Assembly: GCF_000276665.1 (NCBI RefSeq)
Contig: NW_004955473.1
Coordinates: forward strand, 9,788,865-9,852,864
Direction of reading: 5' to 3'
DNA: 64,000 nt
Source of the DNA: Chinchilla lanigera
Lineage: Eukaryota > Chordata > Mammalia > Rodentia > Chinchillidae
The notes below the pieces were generated by a model. That model made no database searches and had not been told where the DNA came from. It saw only the letters and a list, made by a program, of their open reading frames with translations. Within the stretch, counting starts at the first letter, position 1. Every line of letters begins with the position of its first letter. Made by a program: the position numbers and the translations under genes. Below are positions 34,651 through 48,620 of this stretch, in pieces.

Positions 34651-36955
34651 ATAAAGCTATCTCTCACTACCACTGCCAGCTATGAATATGTAGTAAGAGA
34701 CCATGTGACCTCCAGCAAAGTGAAGGCATAGCTATTCTGCTGCTAAATTGGTATTAGAAGTAAAAGGTGTCAAATACAAAAAATTGGATTTGAATTTTTA
34801 CTTTATCTGTTCCTAGCAATAGTGCCATAGTGAATACTCTCACCTGTTCTAAGTCAGTTTATCTCACAAATGTCAATCCAAAGTGATAACAATAGTGTAC
34901 CTGCTTCAGACAGTTACTGTGTGCATTAAGTTCATAATGTATGCAAGGTTTATAGAATTGTTGTAAGCACTAGAATAACTTTTAGTTGGTTTTGTGCCTA
35001 TAATTATCTTTGTAGGAATCAAAAGCTAACAATTTATTATGATGGTTAGTGGCTATGGTGACACAACAAGTGAGTAAATACAAAAATTGGTAAAAGCATA
35101 AATCTACTTCTCTATGTTTTTACTATACTAATATTTCCCATATTCTCTACTTCAAAGAATAGCCATCATTTCTTTCCTTGTATTCCTGGTTGGAGTTTTC
35201 TCTCTGGTTTTACAGAATATCACATTGGAGACAGGCTTCTGTGTTCCAGCCAGTCTCTCATGTTTCATAAAGCACAAATTAAGGTGCAGCCAAAAATCAC
35301 AATGTGTGAGTTATGTGTATACACACACACACATGTATATATACACACACATACATACATAATAATCATTTTAATAAGGAGATGCATTGCTCATGGTCTA
35401 TACCATATATTGGCCATTATATTGCTAGAAATTTTAAAGGAATTGGCTAATTTGTGGATAGAAGCCTATTAACTATCGAAATTAATGGGGGATGCTTTTT
35501 AGTAAATTACTGCATCCAGTTGTTTTACTTAATCTCTGGTCACCTCACACTAATGCATTTCTGAACACTATGTCCTTTTCCATCATCTCACCTAAAGATC
35601 TAGACTATTTCTTCTTTTTTAACAGGAACATCTTAAGGAGGGAATGTGGAAGTGTGAGAGCTTTTCTTTCATTTATATTAATGCAATATTTACATATGGA
35701 ACCAGATTTTCTATGCACACAAATGTATAGTACATGTAAGTTGTTACTTATAAAAATGTATTATCCCTGAATTATATGTGTCTAGTAATAATACAAAAAT
35801 GTGAGACTTCCAATTTGTATAGACCAGTGCATTCAACTTTACGCTTAGTGTATTTTACTAATTCTTAGTGTAAAGATCTTTTATTTTGGAAATGCGACCT
35901 TAGACTCTAGTGATATTGTTCATATGTTAATAAATAATGTATATTTCTATTTCATATATGAGTAATTAGTGTTCCAAATGTCCCCTTCAGTTAGTTTTCT
36001 TTTCACTCTCCTAAGACCCATTGAAATTTTATGTAGATTAAGAAGTAACACTGATTTCCTAGATGAACAAAAATTATCATTCTGTAATTTTAGCTGCATG
36101 GTAAAATTACACATAAGTTGTGGAATGTCTTGAGTTTTTCTCACTCCTCCTACCCTTAACTATGTTCCCAATCTCTGAAGTATCTAGTGGTTACACTGTT
36201 AGGCTGGGCTCTGTTTTGTACAGAAGAGTTCCTCTCAGAGAAAAGCACCTTTCCTTCCACCCCTTCTTCCTCATCCTTCCATTTATCTTTCACTTCCTGT
36301 TTGCCTATCAGTACATCTTAAATTTTCAAATAGGCAGAAAACTTTCTGGAAACAAAGTGAACACATAGTGCGGGGTCAAATGTAGGAAATCTCAGCATAA
36401 CATCCCCGGCCCTCAGTTTCCTTTAATAGTGGATACATGATTTTCACCTAGTAAATTTTATTTGGTTGGAAGTAGGTAAAATCATGTGTGCCACTGCTTT
36501 TGTATAGGACTCAGTTTTCCTGACCATCTGGAAGAACCCTGAATTAATACCCCTCCAGAATAAGCAGACAGTGACATATAGATTAATATACATACCGGTG
36601 TGGTTCAGTGGCTGAAATTAGTCTGAATGGCATTATTACAAATCTGTTTCCTCTAGAATACAAGTTCCATGGTCGTCTAGGTTTTTATTTGGGCCCTTGT
36701 TTTTTCCTGTTTCTGAAATACAACCTGCCACATTAGATGATTAATAAATATTTTCCAGTTAGATGAACTTTCTTATATTCTGGATTAAAACTCATAACTT
36801 TAGAATTTCAAGGCTGCTTTGCAGACTTCAGAAAAATTTTAAAAATTCATTTGTTTGTTTTTGGTTTAATTAGTGCTGGTTGCGTTATATACAGGAATAT
36901 TAAGCATCATGGGGAATTTGAGCCAAGTAAGACCAAATCCTTGGACTACGGCATT
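34651..36955. other. Unassigned AT-rich intronic DNA
   Basis: No repeat or gene recognised except the (AC)n/(AT)n run listed separately and a possible L2 or MIR scrap near 36700-36770. Confidence 0.5.
35320..35361. repeat. (AC)n/(ATAC)n microsatellite
   Basis: Interrupted ACACAC and ATACATACAT units. Confidence 0.9.
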
Positions 36956-36959
36956 GAGA

Positions 36960-37425
36960 GCTTTCTCAGATTGGCTCTATCTTACTTCAGTGAGTGCTGT
37001 ACCCCACCACCTTTAGCTCAGACACAGTAAATTATTGTTCTGTTTCTTTTATTTCACTGTTCCTTTGGATGTGCTATTCTTTTCAGTGAACTTTTCTGTG
37101 ATAGAAGTGCTCTTGACCTCTCTTTAACATTCTGGTCATATTTATCCTTTCAAATGCAATGCAAAAATAACTTTGTTTCTAAGTCCGCCTCAGTCTTCCA
37201 TCAGAAAATGAATCCCATGCTTCCCTTGGACCATATAGCCCTTTATGGGTAGATCTATCAAGATACCTCCTTATGATTGTTTCCACTCTGCAGTGAATTT
37301 CCAACCCTTGTATGTCAGGAAATATTTTTTTCTTTGTCTTTAATCTGCCTGGATCCTATCATATATCACACAGCAGGAGCTCAATAAGTGCTTATTGAAA
37401 ACTTATATACTGAATGCTTGCATGA
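36960..37425 (+). mobile_element. L2 3' fragment
   Basis: TGTTCCTTTGGATGTGCTATTCTTTTCAGTG is followed by CACACAGCAGGAGCTCAATAAGTGCTTATTGAAAAC, resembling the L2 terminus. Confidence 0.6.
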
Positions 37426-37599
37426 AAACTAAAAATAGAGACACTCTACTAAAAATTGAATGAGATGGCAAAAATATGGGAAGAGAACATATACTACACT
37501 TAATTTAAATTAATCAGGTTTTCTTCCATAACACTATGCTTTTAGGCAATTGTCCATGAATCAGGGATGTTTAAAAAAGAAAGGAAGGAAAAAATACAA

Positions 37600-39010
37600 A
37601 CAAGTGAGCTAGGGTTCTGGATAAAGAAATGGCACCATTAAAACATGAATACAAGAAACCACTCCAAGCAGTCAGCTACCCTATCTTTAACAAACGGGCC
37701 AAATACCTTTGCTGGAGGAAAGAGCTTCTTTAATAAACACAGCGAGGAAAACTGGATATCCACATGCTGAAAACTGAACCTAGACTGACATTTCTTACCA
37801 TGTACTAAACTAAAGTAAACATGTATTAAAATCTAAATATTAAAACAGAAACTTTTAATCTGCTGGAAGACAAAATAGGTAAAACTCTCAAAAACAGAGG
37901 TGTAGGCAGACTTTCTGAACAGAACCCTGGTTGCACAAGGAATAATACCAAGAATCAATAAATGGGAAGCACATACTTAAAAGCATATGAACAGCAAAGG
38001 AAACCAATGACAGAGTGAAGAGATAACCCACAGAATTGGAACAATTTTTTCCAGCTACTGCTCAGACAAAGGAATTATATTTAGAGTATATAAAGAACTA
38101 AAAAAAAAGGTCTCCCAAATTTAAAGACCAACAAAATATGAGTTTCTGAAATGAACAGACACTTCTCAGATGAAGTACAAACATAAATAAATACATAACA
38201 AAATGTTCAGCACCTCTGACCATTCCAGAAATGCAAATTAAAACACTGATATTCCATCTGACTTCATAAAGAATGGCTGCCATGAAGAAGCCAACAGGTA
38301 ACGAATGCTGGCAAGTTTGTGTGGCGGGGGGAAACTCAGGCTTTTTCATTGTTGGTGGAACTCTAAACTGGTACAGCCACTATGGAAATGAGTATAATGA
38401 TTTCTCAGAAAAACAAACTAGAAATTTCATTTGACCTAGCCATTCCCTTTGTAGGTATCTTCCTGAAAGAGGTAAAATCATCCTATTGCAGTGATACATG
38501 CATATCCATGTTTATAGCACCACAATTTATAATAGCTAAATTTAAGAAACAGCCAATATGCTCATCAACAAGTGAATGGATAATGAAAATGTGGTATTTA
38601 TATACAGTGGGGTAATAGTCTACCATAAATGGATGCATCTCCTGACCATAATTTTAAGCAAAATATATCAAACATACAAGGTTAAATATTGCATGGTTTC
38701 TCTTATGTAAGAAACCCAAATTATAAATAAAAGGCAAAATAAAAGACAAATATTAGAAGTAGGGAGATCATGAAATGGGGAACAGAGGAAGACATAGATG
38801 GAGAGGGGAGAGAAGAAAGATAAAAAGAATTATTAAAGAAGAGATTGGAAGAAAAAATGGAAATAGAGCTTTTGCAAATGGGAAAGGGAAGAAGAGTTGG
38901 AAAAAATAAGAATTAGGATGTGTTATGTAAATGTACAAACTCCCCATTATAGCTATAATCATTATGTACTACAAACATGTACTAGTAAAAGAGTAAAATA
39001 TAAAAAAAAT
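37600..39010 (+). mobile_element. 5'-truncated L1, about 1.4 kb
   Basis: It opens in ORF2 (GAAAACTGGATATCCACATGC, AGAACCCTGGTTGCACAAGG). It continues through AACAGACACTTCTCAGATGAAG, CATTGTTGGTGGAACTCTAAACTGGTACAGCC and CATCAACAAGTGAATGGATAATGAAAATGTGG to the 3' UTR, ending ATTATGTACTACAAACATGTACTAGTAAAAG. Multiple stops show it is dead. Confidence 0.92.
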
Positions 39011-40490
39011 ATGGCTCTTATAAGGGTAGAGTATACTTGAGGTCCAGAAGTAAACTTTTTGTTTCATTGGAAAAAAAGGGTACGAAGTATAGGGTGGGCG
39101 AGGCTAATGCACAGTAGATGGACAAAGGAACAACTCTCTCTTAGAATCACACCTGGAAAAGCCCTTGGAATCAGGGACAGAGCCAAGTAACTATGGCGAA
39201 AGTGAAAATTCAACCAAACAGGTGTTTTCTGAATACAATATCCAACAACTTTTTGGCTATTTTTGAGTGTTTTTCCCGCAACGTAATGATTTGGAGACCA
39301 AATGGAGTCAACTATCCAGGCCTTGTGTAAACTCCTATTACATCTGTCTTGTATGTCATTAACATCCTTGGGCAGTCTTCATGGATTGATTGATTGATTG
39401 ATTGATTGACCACTTTTCAGATCTTTCCAAAATCTGAAAAATGAACATGCATTCAGTATATAGATCAGGCACTTTTTAAAGTGTCTGAAATGTTAATTTG
39501 GTCACTCAGACTAAGTAATTAAGGCAGTGTTAATAAGGATTTGTGCTATAAACATTTGCAATTGAGAAGTAATAATTTCATTGTTGCTGTTGTATTTGCT
39601 TTCTAGGTTGAAGGTGTTACAGAAATTGCATTTTTTAGTGTTACTACTACATAGTAGTATAGGTGCTAAACAGAGAAGCATGCCACTATCCAATTTCATG
39701 CTTTCCATGTAAGGTTAAAATAAAGAAAAACATTCCTAAACATTTAATAAAAATGTCAACTATTTTCAATTCAAATCTTTTCTCTGAATGTTGTAATACA
39801 TGTAAAAGTCAATGGAGATCTCAGATTTAGGCTCTGCCTATTTAACCTACAATGATAATGCTCCCTTGGAAACAGGAAAGGCTCCGGAGTTTATATCATT
39901 ATCTCCACTGTCTGGGTGATAATATACTGAAGTACTACTCCAACATATACTTCCCAGTGAATAATATTTCTCTAATTTGTGTTAATGTTGTTAAATAATT
40001 TCAAAACTCTCCCCAAGGCAACTGTTCTGTGCTAGGGAGCTAAACATGGGAGAGGCCAACATTGTGTCTGCCTGCAGACACAGATGTTCTTTCTATTGTC
40101 TGAAAGCACAGAATGTGCTCTAAAATATCGGTGTTCTTTCAGTGAGTCAAAGTGACATGATGATGTCGAGAGAATCCTTAAAATTAGTATATAGTGGAGT
40201 AATATTTCAAAATGACATCTAAAATGCATTAAACTCACATAACAATAATGAATTAATATATGAATAATTTAAGGGCCTCTTTTCATATTGTCAGTGATGG
40301 AGGAAATGCCCATTTTCTCCTGGCTGCTATATCCCTCAGAGTATTTTGGCAACTGGATGTAAAAATCCAGCTGGAAACACTAGCAACTGAATGAAACCTG
40401 GGAAATGAGAAATAGGAGGTTCTAGCCTCAGCCACATGCACAGTACACAAATGATAACTGGGCTGTGAATTTCAGTGTACTACTTATAAC
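39011..40490. other. Unassigned AT-rich intronic DNA
   Basis: Nothing recognised apart from the GATT microsatellite. Confidence 0.5.
39384..39409. repeat. (GATT)n microsatellite
   Basis: About six tandem GATT units. Confidence 0.95.
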
Positions 40491-40494
40491 TTCA

Positions 40495-40720
40495 TGTGCT
40501 ATATGATGTGAGTAGGACTCAAGGTTAAACTTGTTCTAAGTTAACGTTGCCACCTAGTATGTACCTGTGTGGCCTCGGACAATGTAATTTCTCTTTGAAC
40601 TTCAATTGCTTTATTCAGAAAAAAAGGATAATAGCTTTTTACTTAGGGGATTCTGTGAGGATTGAGTGAAATAATGTATGCTTCAAGGCCTGATACAGAG
40701 AAGATGCTAAATTCACATTT
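40495..40720 (+). mobile_element. MIR
   Basis: GCCACCTAGTATGTACCTGTGTGGCCTCGGACAATG, then ATTCAGAAAAAAAGGATAATAGC and TCTGTGAGGATTGAGTGAAATAATGTATGC, follow the MIR core and 3' part. Confidence 0.85.
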
Positions 40721-41809
40721 GGGTTGACTTTCTTCTTTTCTTAAATACATAAAACTGCATGTTCTGTAGCTTAATTTCCATATACCTGTGTTCTAGGAGA
40801 GTGAAATGTAGTCTTTGAAACCAGAATTACTAGTCCCATTGGTTTTACCCTTGTATTTGTTCATTTTCAAGTGAATTTTCTGGTGAGTGAGGTAGATTAG
40901 TTTTCCAATTTCCCAAGCTAATGGAGAACAGGCTTTTTTTACTGATAGAAGTTTGCACTGGGGCTGTAATATTAACAACACTATAAAAATAACTACATTC
41001 TTTTGCTCTAGCATATTTCAAGTGAGATCAAGATTAACCTTGATAACAAGTGAGTTTGACAGCTATGTCAGTGTTCTATACAGTCTCCCTTTTCTTTGTT
41101 AAATATTGAAGGTAGCGATAGTTAGACCTTAGTGTACATGTGTATTTAACCCATTTTTCCATTGGCTGTATGGCTGCTAAAAAACCCTTACAGCAACTAA
41201 TGGTCAACTGAGGGAACATTAATAACTTCCAATTATTGAGAGGTACATTTTAGGGTTGTTTAAGTAGTGGCTGAATTCTCAGTGAGTTAATCACATTCTC
41301 TCCTCTGATCTTTAAACAGATAGCATGAATTGGAATTGCCTGGAAGGAATAACCAGCATTACAGGAACAACCTGTAGCTATGCAATAAAACAAAGGCACT
41401 TCGTGTATTAAGACAGAAATAACAAATTTATGTCACCAATATCGTTAAGTCCACTTAATCTGTTAGGGTAGTTTATCAGTGAGCCCAGATTGATCCAGGA
41501 ATCCTTCCTTCTAGGTGTAGGCTCAAACTTGATTTGTTGGTCATGTTAGTAGCATTGGTCAGTAATAATCTTAGCCTTGAAGATTTCAGAGTACACAATT
41601 TGAGCCCATTTGATTCCACTGGAGTGAAGGCAAAATGGCAGACATGTCAAGAAAAATCTCAAAATCATTTCCTTCATTCATGGCAGTTCCAAACATAGGT
41701 GTGTTTTTCTGTTTCATCAACTTTATTACTTTGATTCAACGCTTCCGGTGTTCTACTGTAACATTTAAATTAGGTGAGCATAAAACACTCTTGTATTCCC
41801 CCTATATCT
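40721..41809. other. Unassigned AT-rich
   Basis: No feature recognised. Confidence 0.5.
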
Positions 41810-42545
41810 TCTAAAAATTTTTTTGTTGAAATGTAATTTATATTGAATAAATGACAAATATCTAGAGAGGGAAATTTGATAAATTTGATATACATATATA
41901 CCGTGAAAACATTATCACAATCATGAGAGTGAATCTACCTATTACCCTCCCAAAGATTCTGCTCACCCTTTTGTTTCTGTTTTTAAAATTTTTGTTAGTA
42001 CATGCTTTCAGTAAATAACAATTGTAATTGTTGTTGGGATAGAACATCTTAATTTATTTTATTTCCCTCTCCTCTTGCCTCCCATCCTTTCATCTCTTGA
42101 TCCTTTTCTCACTCACCCTTTTGCAGTATTTTTCCTACCCTCCACGCTCTTCTCAACCACCCCTGAAGAATCACTGATCTGTGCTCTGTCATCACAGATT
42201 AGTTGCCCTTTTCTAAAATTTTAAATAAATGTAAACATAGGACATGTAGATGTTCTGCATAGTTTGTCAGCTTAATTATTTTGATATTTATTAGTGTCAC
42301 TGTACGTAGTATTAGTTCATTTCTTTTTGTGTATCAGTTGTATTCTATTGGATGTATGAACCCAATTTTGTATTTCTTCTCCTACTAATAATCTTTTGAT
42401 TCATTTCTAACTTTTGGCTCTTACAAAGGAAAGTGGTTGTAAGCATTTACATACTGATCTCTGTAGGGGCATATGCTTTCATTTCTCATTGGTAAATATC
42501 CAGAGGTCGAATAGTTAGATCATGTGGTAAGTGTGCATTTAACTT
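41810..42545 (-). mobile_element. Antisense ancient L1M 3' region
   Basis: TTTTTGTTGAAATGTAATTTATATTGAATAAATGAC and GAAAACATTATCACAATCATGAGAGTG come first. Then TATCAGTTGTATTCTATTGGATGTATG and GGTAAATATCCAGAGGTCGAATAGTTAGATCATGTGG occur, all in the antisense L1M order. Confidence 0.75.
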
Positions 42546-42670
42546 TATAGGACATAGAGGCCTAATTAACCTCAGAGCCAACATTATTCTTAACCTACCT
42601 AACAAAGCTTAACAGCAGGGCCCAAATGACAAAATTGTTGCCAAGTAATTTACCCACATACTAGAGCAGA

Positions 42671-42716
42671 TCTCTATCTATCTACCTATGTATCGTCTAT
42701 CTATCTATCATTATCA
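42671..42716. repeat. (TATC)n microsatellite, imperfect
   Basis: Interrupted TATC units. Confidence 0.95.
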
Positions 42717-42717
42717 T

Positions 42718-44289
42718 CTGTGGGATACACTGAGGATGGCACTAAATGGCTAAATTGTGAAGTTTCCCAATCTGGCTGTTGTGAGCAAAGACTATTCCAG
42801 CCTTGTTTTCAGAAGTTATTCCCTTTATTCTTCTCACGTGATCTTTCTGCAGCCTCAGATGGTTTCCTTTCATGCATGTGCTATTCAGAATGCAGGAAAT
42901 GTTCAGCGGGCCCCTCAAAAGATTTTTATAGTTTACTCTTTGTGTAGCTATCTCCTCTGGGATACTCTGTACTGAAAACACTAGCTGCCTTGGCCTTCCC
43001 AGAATACTAGAGCCATCCTCTCAACTCAGAGAGGGTCCACTCAGCTCCACTTACTCGTCTGTGCCTCCTTCAGGCTCTGAGGCCTGGAAAATCAGTCAGT
43101 GGGGAAACCATACGACCTTAATTTGTTTCCAACATGTTAGAGGTCACTATGCTTCACTATCTATTGCCCAATGTCTGAAAACTTCTGTTATGTACATTTT
43201 GTGTGTGGACTTTGTTGTTTGTTCTTCTCATTTCAGACAGAAGGATGAATGTAGTTTCTGTCACCCTATCTTGGCTGGAAGTGGAAGTCTTGTCCATAAC
43301 TTAATGTTTTGGTATATAATGAATTAAAATTTAAAACTTCAGAATGAGCATCCAAAGTGTTATTTCCTCAACCTTTTTCCATTTGAAAAGTTATTTTCTT
43401 TCTAATCCCAAAAATTGTTTTGAGTAAACTTTTCTGAATTCCTGACAACCAAAGTTTTCAAGAAAGCCACATACCCACTCCAGGACACTGTACAACACTA
43501 AAAAGGCGGCAATTTCTATATGGTACATGGCATCCAACTGAAGGGGACAAAAGAAACTTCTATTCAAGTTGCTTAAAGACTGTTTCACTAGAGTTTTGAG
43601 AATGGTTTCAGTAAAAGCCCCTCAGTTCAACACCCTTTGGCATATTTCTGAAGAGTTTTATTAGGGAATCACCGCTTAATTCATGAGACCAAAATGTATA
43701 GTAACGATGGCATCCTTTATGATACTATTTCAGTAAGATTTTCTTTTCCATCAGTCTAATATTGCTATAAGTTTTATATTTCCCTTGAATCTATAGAATG
43801 TTTTCTTCCATTTTTTGCCAAATCTGTGGAGCGTCTATTATTCAAAATATACAGTTAATTTATCAAAATACAATTTGCTTTTGTAGGCAGTGTTTTGTTA
43901 AGTGAATTGCCTCATGTGTCAGAATTGCGTTCAATTTGTTAATTCTTTCCAGAGTGGTTTCATATTGATTTTAAAACTTTGGTGTTTAATGATAACTGTA
44001 CTTAGAAGTTCAGTGTTAACTTATAATCATGTAGTTCTGCATATATCACACAGGATTTTACATTTGATTTTTGTTTCATTTATTGTATATATTTAAGGGT
44101 CAATTATGCTTTGATACATTTATCTTCACTTTTATATAAACAGTGAAATTAGTTTTTCCTGAAGTGAAGCAAAGTAACATGCCCACCAGCCGATATTGCT
44201 ATCGTGTATGCGTGTGTGTGTGTATGGCTTAGGAGTACCTAACTTTTAGTCTTTTGACAAATTACCAGTATATTGCTTTATTTTTAAAG
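42718..44289. other. Unassigned intronic DNA
   Basis: No repeat or gene recognised. Overlapping short open frames on both strands at 42720-42981 look like chance. Confidence 0.5.
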
Positions 44290-44600
44290 ATATTGAAAAC
44301 TGAGAAGACATTATAGGAGCTGAAAATCTTAATTTAGGAGATAATATATATGACACAAATATAAAGAAAAAATTGCAAGCAGATATAACATTATGTATTA
44401 AGGATTAGAAGTGCTATAGGGAAGGGTTAAATCATTGGTTGGAGGAGAGGAACATTTGAGAATACTTTCAGAAGATACTGAGACAGGCTGGATCTTTGTC
44501 ATTGGTGAAAAATCAGAGGCAAGTACTGTAGGTATTTGGCATTAGATGTTCAAAGACAGAAGCAAAAAAAATAGAGCTTCTTTGAATGATGGTAAGAATC
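44290..44600 (-). mobile_element. Possible antisense L2 fragment
   Basis: GAAGTGCTATAGGGAAGGGTT, GAGGAACATTTGAGAATAC and ATTAGATGTTCAAAGACAGAAGC weakly fit L2 in reverse. Confidence 0.4.
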
Positions 44601-46784
44601 CCCTAGTAAGAGAGAACATAGTTTATTTAGTAGTTCTTCGTGGACACTAACTCTGGTGCATAATTCTATCTTAGCATCTTCATTCATAACAAATGCTAAT
44701 AGAGAAGTGTTGAATACTGCAGAAGTTACATTGCCTTTATATTTGTGAAGAACTCACAACTGTTTTTAATGGTTATTCACATCTTTAGCTCATTGGTCTT
44801 CTCTTCTAAATGGAATTGTGCAGCAGATTAATGTAGTTTAAAATTTCAGGCACATACACTCACATTGAGCAAACAACTTCACATGCTTAGTGAGCATAAT
44901 GGAAATGCACAACTATACCTAGAAGACCACAGTGGGCAATAAGGATTCAGGCTCCAAAGTGTTATGAACAGCTAGAAAATTGGAGCAGCACAGGTAAGAA
45001 ATGAGAAATTTTGAGGGCCATTGAGCACCATACATTTGCAGTGTTCAGTAGCCCTGAAAATTTCTCATTTAAGTCAGGAAGTTTCTGTGTTGTTCGACAT
45101 GTTGAAATAAAGGGAACATGTGCAGGTACCCATTGATCTAAATTTCTGTTGCAGTCCAGGACCTCCCACCATCTTTCCTGGTCCCTGATTATTTTTCCAG
45201 ACTCTTGTTACAAACATTGCAGAGAAGGTAGCCACTTTTTTTTAAAACTGTACACTAGTACAGTTATACTGGCAACTGCTGTTTTATCTTCAGAACAAGT
45301 TCTCCAACCTGACATGAATTCAGTCTAAATTGAACTCACCTCTAAGCTCAAAATTAGTTCAGAGAAAGAACAGTTACTTAATCCCACATCAGATTTCCTT
45401 CCTCTCCTTAGATTGCTGGAAAATACTTTAATCTATTTACGATTGGAGCTTGTTTTCATTTCTTCCAGGTTCCTGCCACATTTCCCTTCCATTTGACTTT
45501 GTGCTACTATTCTTTGTCCTTCTCTGGTTTGGGCCATTTTTACAGGTTTGCAGTTCACTGTCTGACGTTATTCCCTTTGGCATAAACATGATCTTCTAAC
45601 TGTGTTTGAGATGTCTCTAGTAAGCCAATATTCATTCATCACAAAGCAGGAGTATTTATACTTTAGTGTTTAAATCTGCCCAGAATGTTGCCATGCTTTT
45701 CTGTATTGATGGAGAAATCCTTAAAATTAAGGTACAACTGGTACGTCCTGAGTGCCAAGGTAATGGGTGCATTTGGAACTGTGAGGGAAGATTAGTCTTC
45801 AGAAGCTCAGTTATATTACTAAAGTCGTCTGATAACTGCAGGCCCCAGTCCTACACATTGGGAACACTTTATCTCTCAATCCTGTGTGCCCGAGAAAAAG
45901 CTGATGAGTCTTCAGCAGAAAAATAAAGGTCAGGTTTGGGTTATATCCCTTTACTACTGTGTTATCCATAGGACCTTGTAAAAGGATTTCTGTGCAGTTT
46001 CCAAAGGACATGCCACGGTCCTGTGAACTCAGCCTTCCCACTGTCGAGTACGATACTGATAATTCTTTATCCTGAAGAGGAGAGGAAGTTTAATTGGACT
46101 GATTTTTAAAGACTAAGAAAATATTAAAGAAGACTTTTTTTTCAACTGGAAGTTATGTTTGTGTTCAGTGAAGCTGTGTTAAAGTGAACTTACAAGAACT
46201 GATCTGTCAAACAATTTTGTATAATTTTCTCTGATGCCCTCAAAGTGAAAAATACAAAATGGTACCCAGTGGTGAAAATTATTTGTCTCCAGTCTAGTGT
46301 TGCTCATTTCTTTCTTTCTTTGTGTTTCTTGTTTAAGACTACAATAATCTATTTCATGTTCTCCTGAAACCAGTAACGAATTATTAAGGGGTCAATAATA
46401 TTTTTAATTATGTGACATTTTATTCATTGTGCCATAAATACTACATGCAATAGCTACATTTATAAACTGATAATTTTAGGTTAATGAGTAGCAACTTACT
46501 CAGTTGCATTTTATATTTCAGATACTCTACCTATTTATCAATAATCTTGCAGTTCTCGGGGGTTACCTAGACTATGTAAACAGTTTAACATAGCAAGACT
46601 TGTAATCATAAGACAAAATGTCATTTAACTAATATGTGTGATTATCTTCCACAGTGGAAGTGTGAATAATACCTTGATTCAAAGAACCATTAACTCTTCC
46701 CGTTTAAATGTTGACATTCTACATTTTGCCATAACTGACGCTTTATAAACTACAGAATTTTAGAACAAAACCATTGCCTAGATA
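44601..46784. other. Unassigned intronic DNA
   Basis: No repeat family or gene recognised. Confidence 0.5.
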
Positions 46785-47040
46785 TTTATTCCTGGATTGA
46801 CCTACACATTTTATAAATGATGAAAGTGACGGGGCTGGGAATTTAGCTCAGTGGCACAGCGCCTGCCTGACAAGTACAATGTCATGAGTTCGATTCCCGG
46901 TACTGGAAAAAAAAAACAAAAACCAAAAAACAAACAAAAAAACAAACACAAAAAAAGAAAGGGAGGCCCCTTAAATGACTTATCTAAAAGCACATGGGTA
47001 AGTAACAATACCTGATTTCAACCCTAATTCGTAAGAGTTG
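46785..47040 (-). mobile_element. MIR split by an ID SINE
   Basis: CACATTTTATAAATGATGAAAGTGA before the ID and AAATGACTTATCTAAAAGCACATGGGTAAGTAAC after it are consecutive parts of MIR in reverse complement. Confidence 0.7.
46831..46958 (+). mobile_element. ID-like SINE with degenerate A/C tail
   Basis: GGGGCTGGGAATTTAGCTCAGTGGCACAGCGCCTGCCTGACAAG runs to GAGTTCGATTCCCGGTACTGG and an A-rich tail with scattered C. The flanks GAAAGTGA and GAAAGGGA may be a decayed duplication. Confidence 0.92.
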
Positions 47041-47819
47041 TTGTGAATCTCAGTAATCACAATAATTATATCCTCCCTTCCTTATTTGGAAGACAGCCCA
47101 CACGTTTTAAAATTACATGCCAATTTTTTGGCTCTTGGGTAACATTAATCATGCTTAACCAATTATTTATCTGGAATCTGATAATTTAAATCTCTGTTTA
47201 TAGAGGAAGTGGAAATAGGTACAATTTTAAGAAGAATAAAACCTTTAAGACTCAGAAAGGGCATACCTAGAAAAATGCCAATACTGTATACATAAACCAT
47301 TACTTTTCCTTTCAAGTTTGATAAATGGTTTCTCCATACTGAACACTTGAAGATCAGCTCCTAGTTTCATAGAAAAAAATATAGTAGCTCATTTTATTCA
47401 GCATTTCATAGCATTTTTAAAAAATGATTAATTTATTTGTATTCATACAAGCCTAAGGTGATCCTATGTGCCAAAATCATTCATGTTAGCTAATGATTCC
47501 CAGCTACAAACTGTTCCCTCAGTTGCTGAAAGGTCAGCAGTGATCAGTTGCATCTTTAGATCTCCTCCTAAATTCGGCTTTCAAATCTTGATGTCTCTAG
47601 GACAAAAGTAATCCCTAGAGGATCACTGAGAAACCATGCATCAGTTAGTCTTGATTGCCTCTTGGCTTAGATATAAGCAAGATAACATTTTGACTATCTT
47701 TTTGCTCCTATTCCACACACTTTTTTTGACTGCAGGGAAAAGATCAGGACCTCCTTCCATCTCTTGCTTTACCTATGAAAATTGACTGATTCAAAATTGT
47801 CTCAGACTTTTAAATACTG

Positions 47820-48620
47820 CTGATGTACAACTCATTAAAAAAACTTTACAGAAGTATAACTGATCTGCAGTAAACTACACATAAAGTGCCAAAGTTTTCT
47901 TGTGTCCCTTTGTTATAAATCTCTTTCTCCATTCTCTTTCAGAGGAAAACAGGCAGTACAGATTAGTTTTCATCTCCTAGCATTGTGTATAAATAAAAAC
48001 ATACACTATATGGACTTTTGGTTTATCTTCTTCCAGTCAGTGTAATTATTTTGAAGTCTGTCTATGTTGTTATGTGTCAGCAACTCATTCCTTTTTAGGA
48101 GTTACTAATATTCCACGGTGCAGACGTATCTGGTGTTACCTGTTTAACTATTTGTGGACACTTGGGTCATTTCTACTTTTTATTTATTATTTCTAAAATT
48201 GCTATGAAAAACTTTATATTGATTTTTATTCGGAAGGAAGTTTTAATTTCTTTATGATATATGTCCAGGAGCACACAATTACTGTCTTGGTAATTACACC
48301 ACTACCTCTTTAGGAAACTGCCAAACTTTTCCCAGAGTGGTTATAGAATTTTATTTTTGCATCACCAGTGTTTGAAAATTGGTATTGCTCTATTTCTTTG
48401 GTAATGTTTGGCATGGTGTGCTTTTGTTAACCCTTCTAGCAGATGTGCCATTGTATCTCATTGTGGTTTTAGAATCCGTTTGCCAAGTAACTATTGATGT
48501 TAAATATTTTTTCATTTTCTTATTGGTGATTTCTGTATCTTTTGTTTTTAAATATCTTTTCAAATCTTTCACCAGTTTAAAAAGTGAATTCCAACTCTTT
48601 AGTAATCTGTTGGGATTTTA
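47820..48620 (-). mobile_element. Antisense ancient L1M 3' region
   Basis: AACTTTACAGAAGTATAACTGATCTGCAG, TATTCCACGGTGCAGACG, CACTACCTCTTTAGGAAACTGCCAAACTTTTCCCAGAGTGG, and CATTGTATCTCATTGTGGTTTTAGAATCCG follow antisense L1M order. Confidence 0.8.

Noticed and set aside
37600..39010. Possible intact L1 reading frame
   Set aside because: Only the ORF2 end and 3' UTR remain, with frequent stops.
42671..42716. Possible short direct-repeat array
   Set aside because: It is a plain TATC microsatellite, with no spacers as in CRISPR.
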